Assembly: GCA_019359325.1 (NCBI GenBank)
Contig: JAHHHN010000013.1
Coordinates: forward strand, 62,001 to 126,000
From: Mojavia pulchra JT2-VF2
GTDB taxonomy: Bacteria > Cyanobacteriota > Cyanobacteriia > Cyanobacteriales > Nostocaceae
Reading direction: 5' to 3'
DNA: 64,000 nucleotides
Each line of letters begins with the position of its first letter. The first letter of the stretch is position 1. Shown here piece by piece: positions 45,928-54,565 of this stretch. The position numbers and the translations under genes were made by a program. Below the pieces are notes generated by a model that was not told the origin of the DNA, made no database searches, and was given only the letters and a program-made list of their open reading frames with translations.

Positions 45928-46599
45928 TCAGGAAAGGGTTCCTTCAGCGCTATAATGGCGATCACCTGACACACTAGACCAATCAGGCCAAATCGGTAGC
46001 CCCAGTTTTTCTAGGTAACTTAAACTAGAACGCAATTGTCCGGTTCTCCCCCACAGATCCAAGTCAAACCAGCCATCATGCTGCATATCAGGTGTGAGTA
46101 AAGCACTGGTGATGTTGACTGTTAACCCATAACGCGAAACTAATTCACAAATCACGGGTTTCTCGTAATAAGTTTTCAAAATGCACACTTGTAGGCGTAG
46201 TCGATTGGCCTGTCCTTGAGAAATCCATTGCTGGAATCGTTCTGGATACTGAGTTGTGAGTGATTGAAATTCTCTAGAAGTCAGTTTATTTGTTGGATTT
46301 GGGAAAGGCTGGGAGTTTTGATTGAGTTGAATATGATTAGCGATCGCCACCTGTACTAAATCCACACCCAACCCTTGCAGGTAGGATAGGCTATTCGTTA
46401 GTTGTTCAGGATTTCCTAAAAGTTCTAAGTCAAAACAACCATCGCTGTCACTACCCGATACAAAGGAAGCCGCTGTGATATTGATTTTTAAACCATACCG
46501 AGACATTAGCCGGGAAATGATCGGTTGCGTTTGATAACGCTGAGGTATCGAAATCCGGCTGTGGACTGGGGCTAATTTTTCAAAATTATTGGCAGACAT
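45928..46599 (-). CDS. Protein with two NIL domains
   Basis: The protein of about 223 residues from ATG 46599 (MSANNFEKLAP; AGGA nine bases upstream; in-frame 46620 is an alternative) contains two NIL domains. The first (about 20-85) has QPIISRLMSRYGLKINIT and SDGCFDLELLGNPEQL. The second (about 135-205) has KPVICELVSRYGLTVNIT and HDGWFDLDLWGRTGQL. The two are clearly duplicates of each other and of the gene downstream. NIL domains sense methionine or related metabolites when fused to MetN; here they are free. They sit next to cysA and CysR, so a sulfur-status sensor or uptake accessory is plausible, by inference. Confidence 0.85.
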   Translation of the reverse strand: MSANNFEKLAPVHSRISIPQRYQTQPIISRLMSRYGLKINITAASFVSGSDSDGCFDLELLGNPEQLTNSLSYLQGLGVDLVQVAIANHIQLNQNSQPFPNPTNKLTSREFQSLTTQYPERFQQWISQGQANRLRLQVCILKTYYEKPVICELVSRYGLTVNITSALLTPDMQHDGWFDLDLWGRTGQLRSSLSYLEKLGLPIWPDWSSVSGDRHYSAEGTLS

Positions 46600-46603
46600 T
46601 GCA

Positions 46604-46714
46604 CTAATTCCTAATAGCAATCGGGCTGTTTACGGAAACTGCAACAAAGACAAGCATATTAGGGTTTAAAAACTGCGATCGCCTTAACTTTGCCCGACTG
46701 GATATGAGTCTCAT
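46604..46714 (-). CDS. Possible 36-residue leader peptide upstream of the NIL operon
   Basis: A short frame with a very good ribosome-binding site (AGGAG seven bases before the ATG at 46714) encodes a basic N-terminus (MRLISSRAKLRRSQ) and a hydrophobic middle (MLVFVAVSV). It ends 5 bases before the start of the double-NIL gene, so translation of the two could be coupled. It contains no cysteine or methionine run that would make it a classical attenuation peptide. It may be a leader, a tiny membrane peptide, or chance. Confidence 0.35.
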   Translation of the reverse strand: MRLISSRAKLRRSQFLNPNMLVFVAVSVNSPIAIRN

Positions 46715-47717
46715 GGTGATTCTCCTCTTATAGGCTGCCTTAACTACTGTAAATCTATCTGAATACAGTATTTAAATTATGTAAAGGAGAATGCCATAAA
46801 AACTACAAAAAAACAAGGCGTAAATCCTCAGAAATCTTCAGCGTTGGAAATTTAAATGTCAAAATGGGTGCGATCGCCCGATACACAGATAGGGAAAATA
46901 GCACAGTAGCTGTCATAGCAGTGAAATATCCACAGGCCATAAGCCCTTGTAGTACACATATTTTTGTACCAGTCAAAATATCGCCCTAACCGACATCCCG
47001 CCCAGAAGTGATACCAAGTTGCAATCAAAAGTAGCAACTGTCATTGCGAGCGAAACAAAGTGGAGCGAAGCAACCTCCCCTAACGAAAGATTACTACAAC
47101 AGAACGCAACTTGGCATGAAGTTCCAGGCATAGCCGCGAATTCTATTCGCCAAGGCTTAAGTTGACACGTATGAACATTGTTGTGTCCTTAAAATAATCT
47201 GTACTTGTAATTTTAGATGTTGTTTGAAAAGTGGTTTGCTGCAATTTTAGGCACTTATTGATCCCCCCTAGCCCTGCTTTTTGAGGGGGAATCCGGAATC
47301 AAAGTCCCCCTTGGAAAGGGAAATTTAGGGGTAGCTAGAACGCTTTATTACTCACAAATTGCTAAATTGAATCACACGTAATTGCTGTATAACTATTTAG
47401 TAATTAAACGATTTTAAGCGGTAACTTAGCTGATTATAGCTTGATATTTCGGTTAGGAAATTATTGTTGAGGGTAGAAGAGGCGCGCCTGACTTAAAACC
47501 ATATTCCACGCTTAATTAACATACCTTCAGTAGCTAGAAAGCTTGCTGTGATTAGGTTATTTCATGATTTTTATTCTTGACTGTGGCAAAGTTGCACTGA
47601 AAAATATCAAGTTTTTGTGACACGATGCGGAATTCGAGTAAACCGATGTGATGACTAATTTAGTACAACACAAAACCAACTTAACAATTCACTAGTTTTA
47701 CAGGAGAGCGAACAGTC
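46715..47717. other. Intergenic region, about 1 kb, with several dispersed repeat fragments
   Basis: Contains 'gtcattgcgagcgaaacaaagtggagcgaagcaa' type repeat around 47040-47075, split from a related C/G-rich element at 47258-47334 (gatccccctagccc and tttaggggta). A frame at 46852-47037 is rejected as chance. The last 20 bases carry the AGGAG site of the Cys-rich peptide gene. Confidence 0.5.
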
Positions 47718-48038
47718 ATGAATACTCAAACATCACAGCCAAAAGTCCTGGATTCTCAGACATTACAGCAGCTAAAAGATGAGATTAAACAGGCAATAAA
47801 CGAGAGCATTCACCACTCTAATATCGGCAAAGTACTCGAAAAATATGGTATAGGAGACAATGTTATTAAATTTGAATACAGTCTCGATCTAACTAAAATT
47901 CAAGTTAGTGATGCTGAAGAAAGCCAGCAAGTCCAAGAACTTATGCCAGCAATTTCCAAACCAGAAATGAAGCTAGTAGAATGCAACTTGTTTTGGTGCC
48001 AAACTTGCTGTGTTGGTGGCTGCTGGGCATGTATGTAG
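47718..48038 (+). CDS. Small Cys-rich protein resembling a RiPP precursor
   Basis: This 106-residue protein has a clear ribosome-binding site (AGGAGAG about 9 bases before ATG). Residues 1-88 contain no cysteine and look like a leader: a charged helix (QTLQQLKDEIKQAINES), then VLEKYGIGDNVIKFEYSLDLTKI, then an acidic stretch ending LMPAISKPEMKL. The last 18 residues hold six cysteines at 89, 94, 97, 98, 102 and 105, interspersed with Trp, Phe and Gly and ending in Met. There is only one Thr and no Ser in that part, so it is not a lanthipeptide core. It could be a thioether or disulfide RiPP, or a metal-binding tail. No modification enzyme, peptidase or transporter is adjacent within the window. 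Confidence 0.7.
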   Translation: MNTQTSQPKVLDSQTLQQLKDEIKQAINESIHHSNIGKVLEKYGIGDNVIKFEYSLDLTKIQVSDAEESQQVQELMPAISKPEMKLVECNLFWCQTCCVGGCWACM

Positions 48039-48358
48039 ACTAAAACTCACACTAATTTTTTGAGGTAAGTCCTAAAATCTCTAAATATCAAATTTTCCAA
48101 TTTCTGCATTCTCAGTTATCTATAGATAATCACAATAGTTTGTAAGAAAATTAGGATTGAAAATCGGAATTTGGGGAGCTATATCTCACGGTAAGCTGCA
48201 ACGCGTTTAAGCAGCCAGCAAAAAACCGTAAAAAGTCAGCTTTCACTATAAATGCAAGTATGGGTTACATTTACTAGCTCAACTTATAAGATAAACGCAG
48301 AATGTTATTATTCTAATTAGCAATGGTTAGTGTTTCATGACTATACCATTGTTTTTTT
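48039..48358. other. Intergenic region, about 320 bases
   Basis: This AT-rich stretch lies between the Cys-rich peptide gene and the exoprotein gene. A run of T residues (about 48350-48358) directly precedes the start. I see no clear terminator or ribosome-binding site. Confidence 0.4.
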
Positions 48359-50851
48359 TTGGATATAAATTCTGTGATATTTCACGACTACAGCAGTTAT
48401 TGCCACAAGCTAGAGCTACTCAGTTCTTTAATGATTATTGGCACATTTACCTTCTATGAAGATTGTGCTTTAGCCCAAATCACCAGAGATCAAACTCTAG
48501 GAGGGGAGAGTTCAACTGTTACAAATCAGGTGATAAATAACCAACCTGTCTACCAGATAGATGGTGGAGCCGTTCGTGATACAAACCTGTTCCATAGCTT
48601 TGAACAGTTTTCTGTTCCAACTGGAAGCACAGTCTACTTTAATAACACCGCAAATATTCAAAATATTATCAGCCGCGTTACAGGCAAGTCTATCTCTAAT
48701 ATTGATGGCACACTCAGAGCTAACAGCACTGCCAACCTATTTCTGCTCAATCCCAACGGAATTATTTTTGGGTCGAATGCTGCGCTCAATATTGGTGGAT
48801 CTTTTTTAGCGAGTACGGCGAGTAGTCTGAACTTTGCAGATAGTACAAAGTTTAGTGCTACAAATCCTCAAACTACGCCTCTATTAACAGTAAGCGTGCC
48901 TGTTGGGTTGCAATTCGAGGGAACTCCGGGAGCAATCTACAATCAATCTCAAGCTAGTCCCAACGGCGCAACTAATAGTCTTAACAGTCCCGTAGGTCTA
49001 CAGGTGCAGTCTGGCAAAACGCTGGCCTTAGTAGGGGGTGATTTAATACTGGAGGGTGGAAATATAACTGCAAAGCAGGGAAGAATCGAATTAGGAAGTG
49101 TTGCTGGTAATAGTTTGGTCAATCTGAACCAGGCAAACCAAGGCTGGAGTTTAGGATATGAAAATGTCCAGAATTTCCACAATATTCAAGTAATTCAACG
49201 AACTCAAAGCCCATCTTATATAGATGCTAGTGGCGAGGGTGGCGGTAATATCCAGGTGCAGAGTAAGCGGATGTTGGCCACTGGTGGTTCGATTATTTTG
49301 ACTAATACTTTGGGATCGCAACCGGGAGGGGATTTAACGGTGACTGCCTCAGAGTCCGTAGAACTGAGTGGTTTCAATACCTCCTTAAGGGCTAGGAGTC
49401 TCGGCTCTGGAAATAGCGGCAACTTAAGCATTACTACTGGACAGTTGCTTGTCCGGGATGGGGCACAAGTACTAGTTAATAGTATAGGCTCAGGTTCGGC
49501 AGGACAATTGACTGTAAACGCCTCAGGTTTTGTGGAACTACTTGATGGCGGCTACATTTTACCTCCTTTGCGGATATTTATTCCTAGTGGATTGTTTAGT
49601 GCGACTTCTGCATCTGGAAATGGCAGTGATATCACGGTTAACACTAGTAAGTTGCGTATTATGGGAGGGGCACAGATAAGCGCAGAATCAGCAGGATTAC
49701 CCTCAGCATCCAGGCAATTTATCCCAGCTACGGGAAAAGGGGGAAATTTAACTATAAATGTCTCTGACTCTATAGAATTAATTGGAAAATCATTAAACAA
49801 TTCGCTCAGTAGCTTGTCTGCTTTAACTAGAGGCCCTGGTTCTGCTGGTAACTTGAGGCTAACTACAGGGCAATTAATTGTCCGGGATGGAGCCACAATC
49901 ACTGTAAGTAGTAAAGCTTTTCAGGGTTTACCCTACTTAGGAGATCCAAAAAATCTAGGAATGGCAGGAGATATAAATATAACGGCTCGTTCTATCAAAT
50001 TAGACAACCAAGGAATACTCAAATCTGAAACTGACTTAGGCCAGGGTGGGAATATTGCATTACAGGTGCAAGACTTATTGCTAATGCGCCACAACAGTCA
50101 AATTTCTACTAGTGCAGGCAAGGCGCAAGGTGGTGGAGACGGCGGTAATATCAATATTAATGCCCCTAATGGTTTCCTCGTTGCCGCGCCTTTAGAAAAT
50201 AGCGATATTACTGCTAATGCTTTCTCTGGCAGTGGTGGTAGAGTGCAAATTAATGCTACTAGCATTTTTGGATTTGTACCGCGCAATCGTGCAGACTTAG
50301 TAAGATTGTTGCAAACCAATGACCCAGATAAACTAGATCCATCTCAGCTGCCAACAAATGACATTACGGCGTTTTCTCAGCAAAACCCTTTATTAAGCGG
50401 TACTGTACAAATCATCACACCAGATGTTGACCCCAGTAGGGGATTAGTAGAACTACCCGCAAATTTGGTTGATGCTTCCCAGCAAATTATCACTGCCTGT
50501 AAGCCTGGGGGTAAATTCACAAGAGCTTCATTTGTTACTACAGGGCGTGGCGGAATCGCACCCAGTCCTATCAATTCTTTAATAGCTGATACTGTACTGG
50601 CAGATTGGATCACGCTAGGGGCAGAGGCTGAGAATCGTGCTACTAATACTCAGAATAACACGGTGATTCAGTCCTCAAATCAGGCAGAAAAAGCTCCACA
50701 AAAAAATAATTCTGTTAATTCTTCCACTCAAATTGTAGAAGCTCAAGGATGGGTTGTAGATGCCAATGGTCAAGTACATCTGGTCGCTCAAGTGCCCACA
50801 GTCACACCCCGTAGTCCTACACTTAACCCAACATTTTGCCCTGTGCGTTAG
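48359..50851 (+). CDS. Two-partner-secretion-type exoprotein with filamentous hemagglutinin N-terminal domain
   Basis: This 830-residue protein has a signal-peptide-like N-terminus (MIIGTFTFYEDCALAQI near residue 25-41). The filamentous-hemagglutinin N-terminal (TPS) domain follows at about 40-190, with NSTANLFLLNPNGIIFGSNAALNIGGSFLAST, the conserved NPNG motif. After it comes a long beta-helix region with repeated G-x-L/I-x-V/I and GNL strand words (about 230-640), and a short non-repetitive end with paired cysteines (ITACKPGG and FCPVR), as in cyanobacterial TpsA-like proteins. The start is uncertain: TTG 48359 or GTG 48374. No TpsB transporter gene is in the window. It is probably surface-exposed or secreted; the target is unknown. 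Confidence 0.85.
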   Translation: MDINSVIFHDYSSYCHKLELLSSLMIIGTFTFYEDCALAQITRDQTLGGESSTVTNQVINNQPVYQIDGGAVRDTNLFHSFEQFSVPTGSTVYFNNTANIQNIISRVTGKSISNIDGTLRANSTANLFLLNPNGIIFGSNAALNIGGSFLASTASSLNFADSTKFSATNPQTTPLLTVSVPVGLQFEGTPGAIYNQSQASPNGATNSLNSPVGLQVQSGKTLALVGGDLILEGGNITAKQGRIELGSVAGNSLVNLNQANQGWSLGYENVQNFHNIQVIQRTQSPSYIDASGEGGGNIQVQSKRMLATGGSIILTNTLGSQPGGDLTVTASESVELSGFNTSLRARSLGSGNSGNLSITTGQLLVRDGAQVLVNSIGSGSAGQLTVNASGFVELLDGGYILPPLRIFIPSGLFSATSASGNGSDITVNTSKLRIMGGAQISAESAGLPSASRQFIPATGKGGNLTINVSDSIELIGKSLNNSLSSLSALTRGPGSAGNLRLTTGQLIVRDGATITVSSKAFQGLPYLGDPKNLGMAGDINITARSIKLDNQGILKSETDLGQGGNIALQVQDLLLMRHNSQISTSAGKAQGGGDGGNININAPNGFLVAAPLENSDITANAFSGSGGRVQINATSIFGFVPRNRADLVRLLQTNDPDKLDPSQLPTNDITAFSQQNPLLSGTVQIITPDVDPSRGLVELPANLVDASQQIITACKPGGKFTRASFVTTGRGGIAPSPINSLIADTVLADWITLGAEAENRATNTQNNTVIQSSNQAEKAPQKNNSVNSSTQIVEAQGWVVDANGQVHLVAQVPTVTPRSPTLNPTFCPVR

Positions 50852-50905
50852 GGACTTCCAATTAACAATTCAAAAATCAAAAATATCCCATTGCTGTGCA
50901 AAGCT

Positions 50906-51655
50906 TTAGTTTTCTTGCTCAATAGGCCGGATCAATATTTCGTTGACATTAACTCGTGGTGGTTGAGTCACGGCATAAAGAATTGCTGCTGCAATATCCT
51001 CGCTTTGTAGGGGAGTAATTGACCTGCGCCGTTCTTGAATACGTTGTTTGGCAATGGGATCAGTAATATGATCGTCGATTTGCGTATCTACTAAGCCTGG
51101 TTCAATAATGGTGACACGGATATTGTCTCTAAACACTTCCTGACGTAATGCTTCTGAGAGGGCATTGACACCCCATTTAGTAGCATTGTAAATCCCAACA
51201 CCCGCTCTTGCTGTTCGACCAGCCACGGAGGAGATGTTGACTATATGCCCTGATTTTTGAGCCTTCAAGAGGGGTAAGGCTGCATGGGTAACATACAGTA
51301 GTCCTAAAACGTTGAGGTCAAACGATCGCCGCCAATCTGAGGTATCTCCACCATCAATGGTTCCCATCAAGGCGATACCCGCATTGTTAACGACGATATC
51401 CACTCGACCCAATTGTGCATTCGCTTTTTCTACTAGGTTCTTGGCTTGGGTTTCGTCAGTTATGTCAGCCACAATCGGCAGTGCTTTGCCACCACTGGCT
51501 TGAATGCGTTCTGCTACTGCATTGAGGCGATCGCTACGCCTAGCTGCGATCGCTACTTGTGCGCCTTCTGCTGCTAAGGCGATCGCTGTCGCTTCACCAA
51601 TCCCCGAAGAAGCTCCGGTGATAATTGCTACTTTTCCTACTAATTTACCTGCCAT
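50906..51655 (-). CDS. Short-chain dehydrogenase/reductase
   Basis: This 249-residue classical SDR has a GASSGIGEATAIA cofactor motif (about 14-26), an AARRSDRL acceptor loop favouring NADP(H), NNAGIALMG (about 90), the catalytic Ser in ISSVAGRTA (about 143), and Tyr-x-x-x-Lys in YNATKWG (about 157-161). All catalytic residues are present. The C-terminus (TQPPRVNVNEILIRPIEQE) fits the YdfG-like/serine-dehydrogenase-type subgroup. The substrate cannot be read. It is convergent with the exoprotein gene and monocistronic. Confidence 0.9.
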   Translation of the reverse strand: MAGKLVGKVAIITGASSGIGEATAIALAAEGAQVAIAARRSDRLNAVAERIQASGGKALPIVADITDETQAKNLVEKANAQLGRVDIVVNNAGIALMGTIDGGDTSDWRRSFDLNVLGLLYVTHAALPLLKAQKSGHIVNISSVAGRTARAGVGIYNATKWGVNALSEALRQEVFRDNIRVTIIEPGLVDTQIDDHITDPIAKQRIQERRRSITPLQSEDIAAAILYAVTQPPRVNVNEILIRPIEQEN

Positions 51656-52440
51656 GTATATCTCCTGATTGAGGTTGATTACTGTCTCTAGATATCTCCT
51701 CTACTAGGCAATGCTCCTATGCATGTTCTCATTAAGGGACATTAATTTTGTTAATGACAATAAATTTAAATACAGCGTTTTTTAGGTAATCGCCCCAACA
51801 ATAATTGCCTAGTTCGTAGTTTCACCACTCAAGGGCCAGCCAATCGCCGGAGGTTGGAAGCCTGCGGTCATAGTTACAGGTCTATTGGTTAATGGTGCTT
51901 GGGGTTTGGGAACCGCTTGGTTACTGAAATTATTTTCTAGTAGGTAATTGTTCAGCCGCTAGAGTTGAAAGTATATGCCACAGAACGCAGCTTAGGTGTA
52001 ACGGTGTAGGTAAAGAAAATTTTACCTCTTAGACCCAGTCTTTACAGACAACCTTTGTACGTAAGTTTTGAAAATATTACTTTAGTATTTATAGTTCATA
52101 CTTCAGCCTTTAAGATTTACCAAAATCGGTCGAGGTTGAAGAGGTGGCTTTTAAACTATGATTGAATTCAAGTCTTTCGAGTGTGGTATAACCAACCATC
52201 AACAAGTTCGGTTCTGCCTACTGGGAAAGCTCCAGCCATTTAGTACATTGGTATTAATAGTAAAGCACCAAAAAAATTTAACTTCTTCAGCACGTGATTT
52301 AGTCAAACAAGATAGACCGCTGAATAAACGGTCTACACAGAACATAAGAAATTGCATAAAAACTTGTCTGATAGACACAGTGAGCAATAATTAATTAACA
52401 ATAACCGATAACTGGTTGTAGTGGGCTTAAAAGATAAAAC

Positions 52441-52459
52441 ATCGTAGTTCTACTACGAT
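52441..52459 (+). terminator. Small hairpin with T-rich tail
   Basis: ATCGTAG (52441-52447) and CTACGAT (52453-52459) pair around the loop TTCTA, then TTTTAT follows. It could end a transcript from the left, although no gene is recognised there. Confidence 0.45.
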
Positions 52460-52534
52460 TTTATATTGATCGTGTCATCCGAAATTGACCATGAAAAGAT
52501 TTTAGAGATTTTTTATTGTTAACTCAATTTGTAG

Positions 52535-52570
52535 GCGAAAGCCTTCTTTCTTTAGGAGGAAGGCTTTTGC
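52535..52570. other. Hairpin just upstream of the GDSL esterase gene
   Basis: GCGAAAGCCTTC (52535-52546) pairs with GAAGGCTTTTGC (52559-52570) with one G-T wobble over a 12-base loop. It ends 25 bases before the gene start, so it may be a 5' leader structure or the terminator of an upstream transcript. Confidence 0.55.
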
Positions 52571-52595
52571 ATTCTATTGACGAGAAACTAGAAGA

Positions 52596-53456
52596 GTGAA
52601 AAACAAGATTTTTGCAGCAATAGTTGGCTTTTTAACTTTAATTATGGTTCTTCTTGCATCTCCCACGCAGAGTTATAATCATTTAACTCAAATTAATGAA
52701 CTCTATGTTTTTGGCGATAGCCTTTCAGATACAGGCAATGTATTTCAAACCACAAATGGAGTGTATCCTCCAAGCCCTCCCTACTTTCAAGGGCGTTATT
52801 CTAATGGCTTGGTTTGGGTAGAATACTTAGGCTCTAAGTTAGGATTAAGCAAGGAAAAAAATATTAATTTAGCCTATGGTGGTGCTACTACTGTCAGCGG
52901 TATAATTAATGGAGTGCCAGGAACGTTAGCGCAAGTTTATACTTTTACAAAAGTTAATCAAACAATAAATCCAAATGCACTTTATGTGATTTGGTCTGGT
53001 GCAAATGATTATCTTTCGGGCGCTGCTAATCCTACTTCTGCGATCGCCAACTTATCAAATGCGGTTCAGTCTCTTCTAAAAGCAGGAGCCAAAAAAATCT
53101 TAGTTGTTAATTTACCAGATTTAGGTAAACTTCCAGCAACCTCCAATAATTCCAACTCTAGTATTCTCACTTCTGTGACCAACTCACATAATTTGGGATT
53201 GGCTAAATCTATTGATTTGTTGAATCAAAAGTTGGTTGCTGATACCAAAATTATCCAGCTTGATGTCCATTATCTATATCAAGAAGCTATTTCTCAACCA
53301 GAAAAATTTGGGTTAAAAAATGTCACTGCTGCTTGTCTATACAATCTTGCTAGCTGTGAGAATCCAGACAAGTTTTTATTCTGGGATGGCATTCATCCAA
53401 CAACCGCTGCTCATCGCATCTTGGCAGAAGCTGCATTAAAAGCACTTTCTGAATAA
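52596..53456 (+). CDS. Secreted GDSL/SGNH esterase
   Basis: This 286-residue protein has a signal peptide (MKNKIFAAIVGFLTLIMVLLAS, cleavage near PTQS). The SGNH hydrolase motifs are YVFGDSLSDTGN (block I, catalytic Ser, about 37-48), a GGATTVSGI block II, WSGANDYLSG (block III Asn, about 130-139) and FWDGIHPTTAAHR (block V Asp/His, about 264-276). The catalytic triad appears complete. The start is GTG 52596. The enzyme probably hydrolyses esters outside the cytoplasm; the substrate is unknown. It is preceded by the hairpin at 52535 and followed by no obvious operon partner. Confidence 0.9.
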   Translation: MKNKIFAAIVGFLTLIMVLLASPTQSYNHLTQINELYVFGDSLSDTGNVFQTTNGVYPPSPPYFQGRYSNGLVWVEYLGSKLGLSKEKNINLAYGGATTVSGIINGVPGTLAQVYTFTKVNQTINPNALYVIWSGANDYLSGAANPTSAIANLSNAVQSLLKAGAKKILVVNLPDLGKLPATSNNSNSSILTSVTNSHNLGLAKSIDLLNQKLVADTKIIQLDVHYLYQEAISQPEKFGLKNVTAACLYNLASCENPDKFLFWDGIHPTTAAHRILAEAALKALSE

Positions 53457-53811
53457 ATATTCAATTAGCCTATGTTCAAAATCTCTAAATAATTCAACAA
53501 TTTTAAAAAATGCAAATTATCGGTTAACTTCAGAAAATACTGAATATTCTGCTGCCAGAAATTCAGGATCTATTCTACTAATAGCTCCTCCAACGGGATC
53601 ATTTGATTGAAGTTGTCTGACAGAAGCAATTAGCAGAATCTGTACCTCTTGATTCCAGCCAACTATCAAATAAATGGCGCGGTTCTGGACAAATAAAACC
53701 GTTTTGCGCTTTGCAAGACACTTACCCAACAGATTTATCCTGCTTCACAACATCCACTGATGGAAAAATTTTCTCTTCGTGCGCTGTCAAGCAAATAAAA
53801 GGAGTAGATTA
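53457..53811. other. Gap with a possible short minus-strand gene
   Basis: About 355 bases between two plus-strand genes. The only candidate is the 70-codon minus-strand frame at 53517-53729, listed separately. The AAAGGAG ribosome-binding site of the following hydrolase gene ends the gap. Confidence 0.4.
53517..53729 (-). CDS. Possible small protein, unknown
   Basis: This 70-codon frame begins with TTG 53729, with AGGA eight bases upstream, and has an ordinary protein-like composition (VGWNQEVQILLIASVRQ, then GGAISRIDPEFLAAEY). It shows no membrane span and no family I recognise. It could be the end of a decayed gene or a genuine small protein. It runs against both neighbours. Confidence 0.3.
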   Translation of the reverse strand: MGKCLAKRKTVLFVQNRAIYLIVGWNQEVQILLIASVRQLQSNDPVGGAISRIDPEFLAAEYSVFSEVNR

Positions 53812-54534
53812 ATGATTCAAGATAAGCACAGAGAACAGGAAAGGCTGGCAGCGATGACAGGACGTTTGCTAGCACGACCGATGCAGCCAGCGCCAAATAT
53901 AGCACCACTTGGTTTGCAATCATTGGGGCTGGAGGATACGGAACGCGATGCTCTCCTCTACGTACCTAAAAGCTACCAGCCAGATAAACCAGCACCACTA
54001 ATGCTGATGTTACACGGTGCTGGTGGTAATGCATATGGTGGTTTGGCTCCATTCTTACATCTTGCTGATGCTGCCGGACTCATCTTACTCGCGCCTGCTT
54101 CACGCTTTAATACGTGGGATCTTCTGTATGGGGAGTATGGGGCCGATATTGCCTTTATAGACCGGGCATTAACGCAGACATTTAGCCGCTATGCTGTAGA
54201 CCCAACCCGGATCGGGGTTGAGGGTTTTTCTGACGGTGCTTCTTATGCTCTAAGTGTAGGTATTACCAATGGTGATTTGTTTACTCACGTAATTGCGTTT
54301 TCGCCTGGGTTTATGGCACCGCAAAAACGGCATGGGGAACCGCGAATCTTTATTTCCCACGGAAAATGGGACAACGTTTTATCAATCGACCGATGCAGTC
54401 GTAAGATTGCGCCACAACTGCAACGTACTAACTATGATGTAGTTTATCAAGAGTTTAATGGTTTTCATACCATCCCCACAGGTGTTGCACGTTCTGCACT
54501 AACTTGGTTTAACAAAAAAGGCACAGAACGCTAA
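53812..54534 (+). CDS. Alpha/beta hydrolase (esterase/phospholipase-like)
   Basis: This 240-residue enzyme has AAAGGAG just before ATG 53812. It has the alpha/beta hydrolase elements: the oxyanion LMLHGAGGNA (about 64-73), the nucleophile elbow GFSDGASYA (about 136-144; Gly-x-Ser-x-Gly), an Asp in SHGKWDNVLSI (about 184) and the His in FNGFHTIPTG (about 215-224). The family resembles predicted carboxylesterases/phospholipases of the LpqC/poly-3-hydroxybutyrate depolymerase type. No signal peptide is present, so it is probably cytoplasmic. The substrate is unknown. Confidence 0.87.
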   Translation: MIQDKHREQERLAAMTGRLLARPMQPAPNIAPLGLQSLGLEDTERDALLYVPKSYQPDKPAPLMLMLHGAGGNAYGGLAPFLHLADAAGLILLAPASRFNTWDLLYGEYGADIAFIDRALTQTFSRYAVDPTRIGVEGFSDGASYALSVGITNGDLFTHVIAFSPGFMAPQKRHGEPRIFISHGKWDNVLSIDRCSRKIAPQLQRTNYDVVYQEFNGFHTIPTGVARSALTWFNKKGTER

Positions 54535-54565
54535 ATTGGTTGGTACATTTTAGTGTCTTACCTCT

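Larger units (their letters stand above)
51656..52595. other. Intergenic region, about 940 bases, with two hairpins and a coding remnant
   Basis: Two hairpins are listed separately (52441, 52535). On the minus strand 51812-51958 is an open stretch that reads NNFSNQAVPKPQAPLTNRP and then TMTAGFQPPAIGWPLSGETT with no start codon, which looks like the end of a decayed protein gene. Frames at 52158 (plus) and 52199 (minus) overlap each other and have no ribosome-binding site, so neither is called. Confidence 0.4.

Noticed and set aside
46852-47037. 61-codon minus-strand frame rich in Trp, Tyr and Cys
   Set aside because: The composition looks random, and it begins next to a repeat element with no ribosome-binding site.
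47718-48038. Lanthipeptide or nitrile-hydratase-leader precursor
   Set aside because: The Cys-rich tail has no Ser and one Thr, and the leader lacks a secure NHLP or double-Gly motif, so only a general RiPP-like call is made.
52158-52394. Overlapping 78-codon (plus) and 62-codon (minus) frames
   Set aside because: They occupy the same DNA on opposite strands, neither has a ribosome-binding site or recognisable family.
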